Assembly (NCBI GenBank): GCA_003550325.1
Contig: QKWP01001680.1
Span: 51,745-115,744, forward strand
Direction: 5' to 3'
DNA from: Gigaspora rosea
Lineage: Eukaryota; Glomeromycota; Glomeromycetes; Diversisporales; Gigasporaceae
Length of the DNA stretch: 64,000 nucleotides
Part shown: piece by piece, positions 23,409-35,320 of the stretch
Position numbering within the stretch: the first letter of the stretch is position 1
Layout of the letters: the number at the start of each line of letters is the position of its first letter
Notes under the pieces: generated by a model
Seen by the model: only the letters and a program-made list of their open reading frames with translations
What the model was told of the DNA's origin: nothing
Databases searched by the model: none
Position numbers and translations under genes: made by a program

Positions 23409-23835
23409 GAATAAGGTATTTCTCAACTGGGTAACCCGCCCACCCGCGGGTGACCCAGGTGATACTTACCTGGATATATAATATATAATCTGAATTATAT
23501 ACCATATTCGGGATAGAATAGTATAATACATAGTAGAGGTATGTATAGTTCGCCAAAAGAAATTCTTTTAAAAAATTTTCCTATGACCTATACTAATCCT
23601 AATATGATTAGCACTCACCCTAATCCTAACTATTGTAATGGTTGAATTGGAAGCAATAAAACAATATAGACAATAGTGCCAATTTAAAGCTCCAACCAGT
23701 TAGGATAGAGTGAATAAGGTGATAGTAAAAGGAAAGTTCAGAAGTTTATTATGACAGAGAACGAAACAATGGGGCACTATGTAAATCAAAGGTATTATTG
23801 TATGGCAATGCTGTTACTGCCATACCAAAATTTTG

Positions 23836-23913
23836 TCGTATTTGTACAGCTGAGTTTTAAAATTCTTATTAGACAGAGCCGCAAGAATTTTAAAATTCAA
23901 CTGTACAAATACG
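23836..23913. repeat. Inverted repeat of about 31 bp
   Basis: The left arm CGTATTTGTACAGCTGAGTT and the reverse complement of the right arm CGTATTTGTACAGTTGAATT both continue as TTAAAATTCTT. The loop holds TATTAGACAGAGCCG. Confidence 0.85.
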
Positions 23914-24090
23914 AATGATCAACAGCAGCCAGAAAATAACTTATAATTATCGAAGATTTTCAAAGTTTTTGTGTAACTATAATGATTACAATTAATTAAT
24001 TTCATTAAAATTTACCACGCTAATACAGTTAAAAACAATTAAATATTGATGCAAATAACATTTAATTTAATGAATTATTGAAAATATTTG

Positions 24091-24577
24091 AAGCAATATC
24101 AGGCTCAAATTGCTGCAAATTTAGTTTAAGTGGGCCTTTAGATGACTCTTTAATCGATACCAATGCTGATACAGATGTATCTTCGATTGATGCCAATACC
24201 CCTTTGATTGAGGTTATAAAGATGGTATGGGATAATGGGTAGTATTGATAACAATTGTTATCTGATACCACTTAAAATAGTTCCCACGGTATGTTTGACT
24301 GGGTAAATTTTAATTCATCATGTTTAAATCTTAAAGCAATATTTAGTTGAAATTGCTGCATATTTAGTTTAAGTGGGCCTTTAGATGACTCTTTTGTTGT
24401 TTCTTCTGTTGATGCCAATGTTCCTTCAATTGATGCCAATACCCCTTTGATTGAGGTTATAAAGATGGTATGGGATAATGGGTAGTATTGATAACGATTG
24501 TTATCTGATACCACTTAAAATAGTTCCCACGGTATGTTTGACTGGGTAAATTTTAATTCATCATGTTTAAATCTTAT
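24091..24577. repeat. Tandem duplication, 2 x 243 bp, with matching minus-strand ORFs
   Basis: Two direct copies are offset by 243 bp (GTGGGCCTTTAGATGACTCT at 24130 and 24373). On the minus strand each encodes MVSDNNxYQYYPLSHTIFIT followed by SIKGVLASIE, with ORFs 24271-24062 and 24514-24272. The second copy has a TGATGCCAATG expansion. Not recognised; it could be a fragment of a duplicated exon within D2. Confidence 0.7.
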
Positions 24578-24795
24578 AACTGAATAAGTTTTATATGCAA
24601 GTTAAGTATTTTTAATTATTATTTATTTGCTTCTATTATTTATTACTGTACATTTTAATTATAGTATACAAACTAATTCTCTTTTTTTTTTGTAATCTTT
24701 TACTTAAAATTCATATTATAAGAATGTTAAACTGGATTTGATACGATAATTCTAAATGCGTTAGTCCTGAATACAATTGATTTATTCTGATAGTT

Positions 24796-25077
24796 TTGAA
24801 TGTGCTAAATATGATAGAAGATTCACTTTCGAAGCATCCTTTTAAAATAAATGAAATGATGCAGAGAGAAGACTTCAATGATGTTGTTCAGCAAAACTTG
24901 TTTTCAATTATTGCTGATTTTATTGTATACTTGTTCTTGATAATTGTTTGTTTAGAATTTGTTTATACAATTTACATTTTTGTTCGTAATGGGTTTAGTA
25001 TCAGAATTGTAATCAACCTTAGGCTGCCAAACTTTAAAACTCTATTTTCTTCACTATTGTTTTTTGAGTATTTGTAG
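24796..25077 (+). CDS. Hypothetical small membrane protein ORF in D2
   Basis: A 93-codon ORF with a polar, helix-prone N-terminus (SLSKHPFKINEMMQREDFND) and one long hydrophobic stretch (about residues 36-62). No family recognised and no intron is obvious. It is the only ORF in D2 with balanced composition, but may still be chance. Confidence 0.25.
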   Translation: MNVLNMIEDSLSKHPFKINEMMQREDFNDVVQQNLFSIIADFIVYLFLIIVCLEFVYTIYIFVRNGFSIRIVINLRLPNFKTLFSSLLFFEYL

Positions 25078-25529
25078 GAATCGTACCATTAATAATTCAT
25101 TTATTTTGTCACTTGTTGGCTTACAACATTTAGTTTATTAATATTTGTTATCTTTATTTTATTTTTTGGATTTAACAGAAAACGAGTTTGTTTTTTGTAA
25201 ATAAAAAAATCAAATGTAAAGAGAAAAAAATCAAGCGTAAAAAAAAAATTTTATACAGTATAAAAAATTTTAATTTATTGCTTACATCATTAATTTGAGT
25301 TCAATTTTTATAGCGAGTGATCCCGATCGCTATAGGGTATTGGATAATACTGTTATTAAATGCTTCGTGTCAATAACTACATATCTGAAGTCAATTTGAT
25401 CGTGATATATTCTATATAAATTACTACTGTATTGAATGTGGCAATTAAGCATCTGTTGTAGTTCTATTTGTAAGTTTTTAAGTATGTAAAAAGATCATAA
25501 GCTTATATAAAAATTGAGCGTAAAACTAC

Positions 25530-25805
25530 ATATTCTTATAGTTCGTAAGAAAATTATAAATTTACGTAAAATTTTTATATAAATTTACGATTTTCTACGC
25601 CTATAAGAAAAGTGTAAATTTACGTAAAAATTTTATGTAAATTTATGATTTTCTTATGCACCATAAGAAAATCATAAATTTACATAAAAATTTTACATAA
25701 ATTTATGATTTTCTTACACACTGTAAGACTTACGTAGTTTTATGCTAAATTTTACGTAAGTTTACGATTTTCTTATGTACTGTAAAAACTTACAAAAGTT
25801 TACAC
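25530..25805. repeat. Subterminal palindrome cluster of D2
   Basis: Six or more alternating copies of AAATTTACGTAAAAATTTTA and AAATTTATGATTTTCTTATG, mostly self-complementary. Related GTAAACTTAC/TTTACG words occur near the left end (21905-22100). Confidence 0.75.
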
Positions 25806-25879
25806 ATATATATTTTTGCTGATGTAATCAATCTAGACATTATAAAGTAAATGACAAAATATTATATAAAAAGAACTGA

Positions 25880-27006
25880 AAAGACACAGACAGATCTATT
25901 AGAGTAATTAAATGAACTGAAATTGAGCCTATCCTATATATGATGCATAGTCATCCTACCGCTGGACATTTAGAAACAAATACTATGTATTATAAGATAT
26001 CTGAGCATTACTATTGGAACCAAATGTACAAAGATGTTCAAAATTATGTTAGCTCATGCGAAGTCTGCCAAAAATGAGGCAAATCAAAAGAAAAGAACCT
26101 CTCCACCCTATCCAAGTTGGAAGAGCCTTCGAATAAATAGGCATAGATCTAGTAGGACCTCTCCCAATAACTGCTCGCAACAATCGCTACATTATTGTTG
26201 CAACTGATTATTTTACTCGCTGGCCTGAAGCTAAGCTGTACCAGATGCAGGTGCACAAACTCTAGCAAAGTTCATTTTTGAAGAAATTGTTTGTAAACAT
26301 AGAGTCCCCAAAGTTATTCTTTCTGATAATAGAAAGAATTTCACTAGTGAAGTTGTTAGAATATTGTGTGAAAAGTTTTTGATAAAATATATATTCTCCT
26401 CACCTTATCACCCCCGACCAATGGAATAGTTGAAAGATTAAATAGAACACTCTGCAATTCTCTTGCAAAAATCACAGAAGATTGGGACCTAAATATATCT
26501 GCTGTATTATTTGCATACAGAACCAAGAGACATGCAACCACTGGATATACTCTTTTCTACTTAGTATATGGTAGACAAGCTATCCTACCTATTGAAACTG
26601 TTATCTCTATAGATCCAGTTAACTCAGATGAAGAAATATCATTAGAAAACAGTATATTACAAAGAGCTTTGAATTAATAGAAGAATTACCATACAAACAT
26701 AATACTGCCAGAGAAAATACAATTAAATCCCAAAAGAAACAGAAAGTTAAATTTAACTCAAGAATACAAAAAAAAAGAATTTGAAATTGGTGACAAAGTT
26801 TGGGTACAAAGAAAAGACATTGAAGCTTCTCATTCTGCAAAATTTGAAGAGAAAAGAATAGGACCATATATGGCTAAAGAAAAATTAAATAATAGTGCCT
26901 ATAAACTGTATACAATAGATGAAAAAACATTAAAGCAATATTACAATAGTGATCATCTTGTTAAGTACTATGAGAAACCGAATTGGCAACCTATGATTGT
27001 CATTTA
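25880..27006 (+). pseudogene. Retroelement integrase
   Basis: The N-terminal HHCC finger is visible (MMHSHPTAGHLETNTMYY ... CEVCQK, 25935-26078). The catalytic core follows: IDLVGP with the first Asp (near 26148), ILSDNRKNF with the second Asp (near 26322) and NGIVERLNRTL with the Glu (near 26425). Then come FAYRTKRHATTGYTLFYLVYG and a C-terminal GPY/F module (RIGPYMAKEKLNNSAYKL, near 26855-26905). In-frame stops at about 26139 and 26674, and indels near 26240 and 26410, inactivate it. It inserts element cDNA. Confidence 0.85.
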
Positions 27007-27506
27007 GAATTTCTAGGAAGAAATTCTTAAAATGGATGGAAACACAGCCTTAACCCCTTGATGTAGTGTGTACAACAAAAATTTTCTTAGAATTTCAAAA
27101 CATAGAAAATTGAATTTTTGAATTCATAAAACGTTTGCTACTAAGTAAAGTCGATCCATATTGCTCTGTTTGAGCTGAGATTTTGCTATACACCCAACAG
27201 AAGATTCCGCATCATTTCTACTAAGCTTATCTTAGTACGAAAACGTCACCAGAATGCGCAAATCGACTTGACAGCATTTTTGATCTACAAAAAGATTTCT
27301 GGTCATGTGATCGATGTTCCGAATTTCTAATCACATGATAAACGTTGCGAAATGATTATATAGTTTATTTTTTTATTATATTATTTACTTCTAGTTTAAC
27401 ATGTACAACCATAATTTTTATTTAGATTAGTCAACTTTATCCCAATACTGCAATTTCTAAAAATACTTCTTCTTTTTCCTTTTTGAAACAAGCTTTACTT
27501 CTCTAA
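27007..27506. other. Non-coding spacer between integrase and third ORF
   Basis: No reading frame. The T-rich stretch before 27507 and TATA-like sequence near 27360 could serve as a subgenomic promoter or as a spliced 5' leader; this is speculative. Confidence 0.4.
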
Positions 27507-27786
27507 ATGGAAACATCTACACTTCAACCCCAACCCTTAACTGCGCTCATAGAACTAATGAGACAATGGAATCAAGACCCCTTAGCACAACATAATGGTC
27601 TCATTATTATAGAAAATCTAGTTACAGTAACCAATGGAAATAAAATTTTGCTTTCTTTACAGTTTCCCACAGAAAGTATAGAACAAACCCAGAATTATTC
27701 TGAAGATAATGAACCAGAAATAGTTGACAATGAAGAAACTTTCACACTTGAACCAAAAACTAACAATGCTGACCCAGACTCAAGAT
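27507..27786 (+). pseudogene. Third retroelement ORF, 5' half (split by hAT)
   Basis: The ATG at 27507 opens METSTLQPQPLTALIELMRQ, followed by a hydrophobic-core stretch and an acidic Glu/Asn/Asp-rich segment. The frame is intact to the hAT target site. With one copy of the 8-bp target duplication it continues in frame into 42209-42501. It is positioned downstream of integrase, where some Ty3/gypsy elements carry an extra ORF. No signal peptide or membrane segment is visible, so nothing supports an envelope function. Unrecognised. Confidence 0.6.
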
Positions 27787-27980
27787 TAGTGTTCCGAAGT
27801 TGGGTTCAGTTCAGTTCGGGTTTGGTCGAACCCGAACCCGAACTTTAAATTTTGCAGATCTTTGAACTCGAACCCGAACTGAACCCAGAATTTATGAACC
27901 CAAACTGAACTCGAACTTGAAATATTTGTTCAGTATGAGTTTGGTTCGAAGTTCATGAACATGTTCGGGTTCAGGTAATA
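27787..27980. repeat. hAT left subterminal repeat field
   Basis: Interspersed direct and inverted GGTTCGGGTTC / GAACCCGAAC words, probable transposase-binding sites. Matching fields lie at 42010-42195 and at 54797-54990. Confidence 0.75.
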
Positions 27981-28235
27981 ATTAACCCTAAAAAACTAGA
28001 GTAGCTGTGCAATGTGTAAACTTGCACAGGACTATACGATCATTCATAACTGTAAGTTCATTAATTGTGACTATAGTATTGGTTAAAGTTGAGGTAGGTT
28101 GCATTGTACCAGGAACATTAGTATATGGTTTTACTAGCATCTAAATCAAAGGCAAAATCTTAAAGCTGATTGGTGTACATTTTTTCTCATGATCATTACC
28201 TGTTTTATGTAACATAAAATTTCTAATTTTAGAGA

Positions 28236-28335
28236 GAGGTTAAAGCGATATGAAATTTAGTTAGGGTTAGGGTTATCTTCTTGCTACAGTTAGGAGGTTT
28301 ATATATTTTTTATATAAAGTATCAAGAATTAAAAT
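28236..28335. mobile_element. Decayed copy of the 7976-type MITE
   Basis: GGTTAAAGCG(A)TATGAAATTTAGTTAGGGTTA and CAGTTAGGAGGTTT...TATCAAGAAT match the MITE at 7976-8112. Its right terminus is lost. Confidence 0.65.
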
Positions 28336-28388
28336 TTAACGTAAATTGGTCATAAGGTGATTATATCACAAAAAATTCAGGTTTCCTT

Positions 28389-28445
28389 AGTAAATGATTG
28401 GCTTACATGTGCCACGCAGCGGCACATGCAAGCCAATCATTTACT
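28389..28445. repeat. Near-perfect 25-bp stem hairpin
   Basis: AGTAAATGATTGGCTTACAT + GTGCC, a 7-nt loop ACGCAGC, then the complementary arm with a single mismatch. Probably a small foldback element. Confidence 0.85.
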
Positions 28446-28618
28446 TTGAAGGAGTGATATTCTGATGTCATTTATAATGACTTCATTATTACGATCAATG
28501 GCTTGCCATTTAAGTAAAGTATAAAAATGATTCATATATATTGCATATATAATACAATAAAAAATATATTCCTTTAGGACTATACAATTGTAAAGTGGCT
28601 AAACATTGTAATTAAAAA

Positions 28619-28906
28619 TTACTCGTCTATATTATTTTTTTCAGGTTCATTTTGCGTGATATTATGAATGTTTAAAAGATGAGATATTAAGTTTAATGTT
28701 GACCCATTTGAAACTTTTAGTTGAGCATTACATTTTTTACCTGATTCATTATTTACATTACAAATTACATGCTTAAACTCAACATTAACATTTTCTATTT
28801 CAAAATATTTCCACACCCAGCTTTGCTTCTTAGGTCTGGTAGAGTTCGCAAATGATTCATCAAATGGCTGAGATGATGGAAAGAATTGAGAAATCTCATC
28901 TTCCAT
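28619..28906 (-). CDS. Orphan BED-type zinc finger ORF
   Basis: This 95-codon ORF contains SWVWKYFEIENVNVEFKHVI, then CNV...KKCNAQL and LISHLLNIHNI. That is the BED finger pattern (W-x-x-F, C-x(n)-C, H-x(3-5)-H) found at the N-terminus of hAT transposases. It begins MEDEISQFFPSSQPFDESFA and stops at 28619 without a catalytic region. No transposase remains downstream on this strand before the hAT end at 27787. It is either a truncated second hAT or a stand-alone DNA-binding protein. Confidence 0.65.
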   Translation of the reverse strand: MEDEISQFFPSSQPFDESFANSTRPKKQSWVWKYFEIENVNVEFKHVICNVNNESGKKCNAQLKVSNGSTLNLISHLLNIHNITQNEPEKNNIDE

Positions 28907-30039
28907 TATATGTAGTAACTTGTGTTTAATTGATCTAATTTTTAAAGAGAAATGTTTAGTTTAATATAATACTTATTTCAATTATTTCAATGTATTTACT
29001 ACTTACTATTCTAAAAATCTTAGTATAATTTATTATTTTTATCTTATAAATATTTGAAATAAAATGAAAATAATTGAAGTATCTTAATCAGACCAAATTT
29101 ATTTATATATAATTTTTTTTTTTTTTTACATATTCAGATAATATATATATGTATATGTTACATAATGTATATATTCAGTAGCAAAACAATAATATAGCTT
29201 TGTTTTTCATACTAGGGCTATTACTTGAGTCAGATATTTGTTTGAGTCATGATGGGTCTCTTACTACAGTATCGGATTACAAGAGTTACAAGGCGTGAAG
29301 AAAGGTAAATTTGTTGATAGTGCTCTTCTATAGAATATATAATAATTGTTCTTTTATTAAGGCCGTGTGCAGAATTAAGTATGTACTGTAAAGCTTAAGA
29401 TTGTAACCTATTCAGAATTTCAGCTAAACAGTCGATCTGAAATCATTGAAGCTGAATTCTAGATATAGAGTGGAACAATACATGTTAGCAACAAACTTAA
29501 TTAAGAGAATAACAGGTTTTTAAGGTTATTATGAGGTCTTATTTTATAATTTTTCATATGATATAAATAAAATTATTATTTTTTTAATAGTAAATATAGG
29601 ACATATAACTGATGTTATACGCCAAATAGACCGATTAAGCTCATGAGATTTATTTGTTATAAAAGAAAAGAAAAATAGATCCATTATTAGATGTATTACA
29701 GTATATTTTAATATGCTTGACAACCTAAGCCTCTTCGGGCCCGGGTTAGCTCATTAAATTCAAAACCAGATACTTCTTTATTTGGCAGAAGAAATGATCA
29801 TCCCGTAATCCTTCTGATCGGATGCTACATATCCAATAACTATTTATTATCATTCATAATTAGATATTTGAAGGAATAATTGAAATTTAAATCATAAATA
29901 ATCTCATCTAATCTGATTGATCAATATTTTAAGTATGTATATACACATATATATATGTTAACGAAGCAGTTGAAGCCAAGTTGTTATTTATGAATTAGGG
30001 CTAAATTAGATGCATTGGTGCATTATCTAAAATCAGCCA
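28907..30039. other. Non-coding interior of the hAT element
   Basis: AT-rich sequence with no ORF or recognisable repeat, apart from a GC scrap CTTCGGGCCCGGGTTAGC at 29733. Confidence 0.4.
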
Positions 30040-32180
30040 AAGCTATAATTTATAGGATTTTTAAAATTATTGGTTATTGCTTCTGTGGAATTGGTATAGG
30101 ACAAAAATAATGGTTTTAGATTCTTTCATTGTACATACATACATATTGATATATAAGGATAAGCATTCCAAGATTATTGTTACTATTTATTTGGAATTGG
30201 TGTGGGAAAAGATTACCAGGTTTAAATTTCTGCAGTGTACGTACATATAAGTGCTTCCAATGGAACAGATTGTTCAGACTCAAATTATATTTTGTGTACA
30301 GTTAGCCATCTTTAGAATTATAACAAATTTTTTATAGATGGCTAACTGTACACAAAATACAACTGAAAGTCCGAATGACCTTTTTTCCTTGAATGCACTT
30401 AAATAGAATAAATTAGTAAGCGTTCCAAGATTATTGTTACCATTATTATGAAATTGGTATGAGAAAATAATAATAGAATCAATCTAGCATATTTCTGCCT
30501 AGCCATCTTTTCAGTCCGTTGACTTATATCAACTTAAAAGATAGTATGTGAAAAGAATAAGGGTTTTAGTTCTTTTCTTGTATGTACATATATATTGATA
30601 TATAAGGATCAGCATTCCAAAATTATTGCTACTATTTATTTGGAATTGGTGTGGGAAAAGATTACTAGTTTTAAATTCCTGCAGTGTACATACGTATAAG
30701 TGCTTCCAGTGGAACAGATCATTCAGACTTCAATTATATTATGTGTACAGTTAGCTACCTTTGAAATTATAATAAATTTTTTAAGATGGCTAACTGTATA
30801 CAAAATACAACCAAAAACCTTTTTCCACCTATACTGAATAAATTAGTAAGCATTCCAAGATTATTGTTACCATTATTATAGAATTGGTGTGAGAAAATAA
30901 TAATAGAATTAATCTAGCATGAGTATCAGTCAAAATCCTGACAAACAGAATCCAGACAGGTCATAATCCCAACAAAAAATCCTGACAATAAAAATCTCAA
31001 CAATCCCACCCAACAAAAAATCATTAAATTTAGGTTGGATAGGGTTTAGATGAGTGCCTCGATTAGGGTTAAGGTGAACGCCTGAGGTTGGGTTTAGTTG
31101 ATTTTATAGTAAAGTTACTCAAGGAAAGCTTTTTTTGATTGTTAGGATTTTTGATTGTCAGGATTTTTTTGTCAGGATTATGACCTGTCGGGATTTGACC
31201 CAAACCCATCTAGCATATCTCTGGCAGCTATCTTTTCAGTCTGTTGACTTATATAAACTTAAAAATAGCATGCAAAAAGAATAATGGTTTTAGATTATGT
31301 ATACACATATTTGATATATAAGAATCAGCATTCCAAGATTATTGTTATCATTTATTTGAAATTGGTGTGGAAAAAGATTACCAGGCTTAAATTTCTGCAT
31401 TGCACATACATATATGAGTGCTTCTAAAGGAACAAGATTGTTCAGACTTTCAAGTATATTTTGTGTATAGTTAGCCATCTTTGAAAAATCTATTATTATC
31501 GTTATGAGAAATTTTTATAGATGGCTAATTGTACACAAAATACAACCGAAGGTCCGAATGACCCTTTCTCTTGGCAGCATCTACAGTATATAGAATAAAT
31601 TAGTAAGCATTTCAAAATTATTGCTACCATTTCTATGGACTTGGTGTAAAAAAATAATAGGATTAATCTAGCATATGTCTGCTTAGCCACATTGACTTAT
31701 ATCAACTTAAAAATGGCATGTGAAAGAATAATAGTTTTAGATTCTTCTATTGTACATACATACTTATTGATATATAAGAATCAGCGTTCTAAGATTATTG
31801 TTACTATTTATTTGGAATTGGTGTGGGAAAAGATTACCTTTCTGTAGTGTACGTACATATGAATGCTTCAAGAGAACAGATCATTCAGACTTCATTATAT
31901 TTTGTGTACAGTTAGCCATCTTTGGAAAATCTATTATCATGATAAATTTTTTATAGATGGCTAACTGTACACAAAATACAACCGAAAGTCTGAATGATCT
32001 TTTTCCCTTGGCAGCACCTATATAGAATAAATTAGTAAGCATTCCAAGATTATTGCAGCTATTTCTATGGAATTGATGTGAGAAAATAATAATAGGATTA
32101 ATCTAGCATATTTCTGCTTAGCCATCTTTTCAGTTTGTTGACTTATATCAACTTAAAAGATGGCATGTGAAAAGTATGTC
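30040..32180. repeat. Tandem array of four ~420-450-bp units, each with a hairpin
   Basis: Each unit carries TATATAAGGAT(C/A)AGCATTCCAAGATT, a GAATTGGTGTGGGAAAAGATTA block and an inverted repeat TGTGTACAGTTAGCCATCT ... AGATGGCTAACTGTACACA, then AATAAATTAGTAAGC and TCTAGCATATTTCTG. Hairpins lie at 30289-30361, 30740-30807, 31456-31542 and 31896-31979. Unit 2 is interrupted by a MITE. Loop sequences differ more than stems. Confidence 0.88.
30921..31207. mobile_element. MULE-type MITE with 9-bp target duplication
   Basis: This 287-bp element is inserted in unit 2 of the hairpin array and flanked by ATCTAGCAT at 30912-30920 and 31208-31216. Its inverted ends are about 70 bp, with repeated AATCCTGACAA words (GTCAAAATCCTGACAAACAG against reverse-complement GTCAAATCCCGACAGGTCAT). 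A 9-bp duplication and long inverted ends are characteristic of Mutator-like elements. Other units of the array show the unoccupied site. Confidence 0.85.
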
Positions 32181-32365
32181 TAATCAAAAACAAAACAAAG
32201 AACTTACCCAATGTTGTATGGTTGTTTCCAAGTCGCATCTTTATCTAACTTATAATTATGAAATAATTATACAAGTTAAAAGATCTTTAATTTGTGTAGC
32301 ACTAAACTACAATCTACATAACGAAAGGTTTAGTAAAATTCTATAAAGTATATACAGATAGAACA

Positions 32366-32519
32366 ATAAACTTTTTATAAGTAGTATTTCTAAAACTTTT
32401 AGTATGATATTTAACTTTTCCAAATATTTTTATAAATGGTTGGAAATTTTTAGAAATATTTAAAAAGATTGTATATTATACCAAGAATTTTTGAAGGACT
32501 ACTTGTTATAAAAGTTTAA
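32366..32519. mobile_element. Foldback element, about 154 bp
   Basis: AAACTTTTTATAAGTAGTAT at the left and reverse-complement AAACTTTTATAACAAGTAGT at the right. The arms stay complementary to the centre at the TTTTTATAAATGG region. Confidence 0.65.
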
Positions 32520-33379
32520 TGTCCTACCTGTGGTATATATATAACTATCATACATAACGATAATCAAATTTTTATTACTTTATGAATGAGTTCTTTACAT
32601 ACATCAGACCACAATAGCGACCATGACTATAACTATAATAATTATCATAATCATAATAATGATCTTAACCATGGTGACCTTGATAGTGATCATAATCATG
32701 ATGATTATAATAGTATTATTAAAAAGCGAAGTACTGCGAGCGAGGTGTGAAATTATTTTGAAAAAGTCACATGGACAAAAGAACAAAAAACTGCTAAATA
32801 TACTATACAAAATTGCAAACATAAGGAGTTTTCATGTTCAAAAGAAGGCACATCCAAGCCATTATGGCGGCACTTAGAAAGTGCTCACTAGAGGATATAT
32901 ACTCAAACAGAATATTATAAAAAAAAAAAAAAAGTGCAAGAAGAATGTGGAAATATTGAAAATACAATTGAAAAAGTAAGTTTTTTTTCGTATTCATGTT
33001 TCAAACTGATCTAACTAAAAAAGTTTATTTTAGTGCTATACAAACACCTCTGTGAAAATTGATAATATAAAGCTTCGGAATATGATTACTATTTGGTAAT
33101 CAAACGTCAGCGCCCATTTTCAATAATCGAAGACTCCGAATTCATTGAAATTTTACAATATTTGAACTCCAAAGTGCAATTAATTCGGGCTGATACTGTC
33201 AAAAATATGATTATGTAACTTTATAATTCAGGAAAACAAGAATTGAAGTTAATGTTACAATTTTTTCATAACTAAGAAATTTGTTATTTATCTATCTGAA
33301 TTTAAATATATAATAAAAAAATAATGAATAGTTGTAAAATTGGTAACCTATCAAATTCAATAAAAAGTTAATCTACATA

Positions 33380-33624
33380 TCCTGTTTTTGCTATATAATC
33401 AAATAGTTTATGATGTTTTCAAACATGATAACCTCATAATACTGATACAAAACTTGTCTGCCATATATAGAGATTTGATAGTATAATAATTGTATATAAC
33501 AATATAAAATTATATAATATAAACTAGTATCGAACTTCATACATGATAGACTATTTTGTATCAGTATTGAGATGTTATTAGTATAAAATATGATAAACTA
33601 TTTAATTATATAGCAGAAACAGGG
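33380..33624. mobile_element. MITE in the transposase gene
   Basis: The left end CCTGTTTTTGCTATATAATC and reverse-complement right end CCCTGTTTCTGCTATATAAT share TAAATAGTTTAT and AATACTGATACAAAA further in. Total length is about 245 bp. Confidence 0.75.
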
Positions 33625-34599
33625 TTAAAGCATAATTCTTTGAAAAATTATTTACTTGCTATCATAGTTTCCAAACACCATAATGCTGATATGATATTAC
33701 ATTTTTTTGACAATCTTTTTCTATTTCCCTGATAGTAATTTTTTGATATATAATTCAACCAACACTCACTAACTCTAAACCAGGATAAATTAAAATTATT
33801 GTAAGAAAAATGTCTTTTCTAAAAAAAGTAGTGTTGAAAAATATAATGTCAAACATTTCTTATCAAAAAATGTATATTAGATGAAATATAATTTCAGCAT
33901 TATAGTGTTGGAGAAATAAGGTGGCAGTAAATTGCTTTCAGAGAATTGAGCAACAACTGAAATTGGATAGGTAGATTGATTTTTTATCAAATTTGTGGTT
34001 ATTAATTTTGACAGAATTAGTTTTAGGAGATTCAACTATATTTATTTAGATAGATACTATAGTTTATACTGCTTATTACTAATTTATTTATTTATTTATG
34101 GCTTAATAAATGTATCTTTCAAATATCAATTCCAAAATTTCTTTCACATCAGACCTCTGGACATCTCCTAACAATAAATCATTTGTTGCTATCACAGCTC
34201 ATTATATCAATGATAATTGGGTTCTTCAAGAATTAATTATAGATTTTGGTTTGATGACTGGAAAGCATGATGGAGTAAACATCGCGAATGGGTTTTTTAA
34301 AGTGCTGGAGGAGCATAAAATTACATCGAAGATAACTTTTTTTTTATCTTCATATATTAATCATATGATTGCTACAGGTTGAATCAATGAATATTGGGTA
34401 TATACTGGGAGACAAGTTTCCTGATATATACCCATTAATCTGCCATATACTGTATTATGATACCTTGATATTTCACTCTTAGCACTCTAGATTTAAAAGT
34501 AAGATATCAGGGTATCCCAATATTTTTGCTGTTATATTTCGATCTATCTCCTGATACCTTACTAATATGCTAGCAGATCTAAGACTGACTAATTCAACC

Positions 34600-35320
34600 T
34601 ATATGCTGCTAAGAAAAAACCTTTCATTGGATTTTTAATTATACTAGCATCGGCAACTATCTCTTATAATTAGATAGGCTGATGTCTGGTACAAAATATA
34701 AAATCCTAATAGCTAGTGATACGGGCCGATGCCAAATTCTCAGGCTGACCTAGCTGCGGAAATTAATTGGCCTGGTTGACAGGGCCGATTATATTGTTAA
34801 AAAACTATTAGTCAAATAATTTGATCTTCTCAATATGAAAATAGTCAGAATTACATCACGATACTTGTGCAAGATTTCAATTGCCAAAAAATTACACAGA
34901 GATGCATTTAATTAGTCGATATAATGATCAGCACATCATAAGCGCACATACATATAATGTTACATAAATTACAAATAGTAGAAAGAGTGCATATGTTGTA
35001 TTTATATAGTGGATCTACTATATGCGAATAGGAAGTGGTTATAAGAGGGCCCGATGGGTCCTCTTATGGCTGGTGATCTACCGGGTTATTTTTTCATAGT
35101 TGGAAATAAAAGTAATAAGTATGACGATGGTTTACTAACTTATAATCGATAATCAATGCTTTAATCAGCGAGCAGTTAGAACTCTAATTAACTAGTTGAA
35201 TTTATAAATATCAACTAGAAAAGTCGACTATTCGATTTTAGTTAGATAGATAGTTATCGACTGCAAGCATTAACTTGAGAATGTTCTATGCGTGATTTAA
35301 CTAATAATTATAAGTTATAC
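34600..35320. other. Non-coding insert with GC-rich scraps inside the hAT gene
   Basis: It lies between two transposase exons and is longer than other introns. It contains CGGGCCGATG and GGCCTGGTTGACAGGGCC scraps and a hairpin TAAGAGGGCCC...GGGTCCTCTTA near 35041-35066. Probably one or more decayed small transposons. Confidence 0.35.

Larger units (their letters stand above)
21613..25824. mobile_element. DNA element D2 (4.2 kb, TA-flanked) inside the retroelement
   Basis: It starts CATCAGCAAAAAAAAATATA and ends (reverse complement) CATCAGCAAAAATATATATG, flanked by TA on both sides (21611-21612, 25825-25826). The subterminal regions are full of short palindromes built on GTAAATTTACG. RNase H ends just left and integrase begins just right, confirming insertion. 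TA target and palindromic ends suggest a Tc1/mariner-like or similar cut-and-paste element, but no transposase was recognised. Confidence 0.75.

Noticed and set aside
30289..31979. tRNA or other structured RNA genes in the hairpin array
   Set aside because: No tRNA cloverleaf or internal promoter boxes; simple inverted repeats inside a tandem array.
32604..32877. Ile/Met-rich ORFs on both strands
   Set aside because: They are off-frame readings of the His/Asp-rich start of the hAT transposase.
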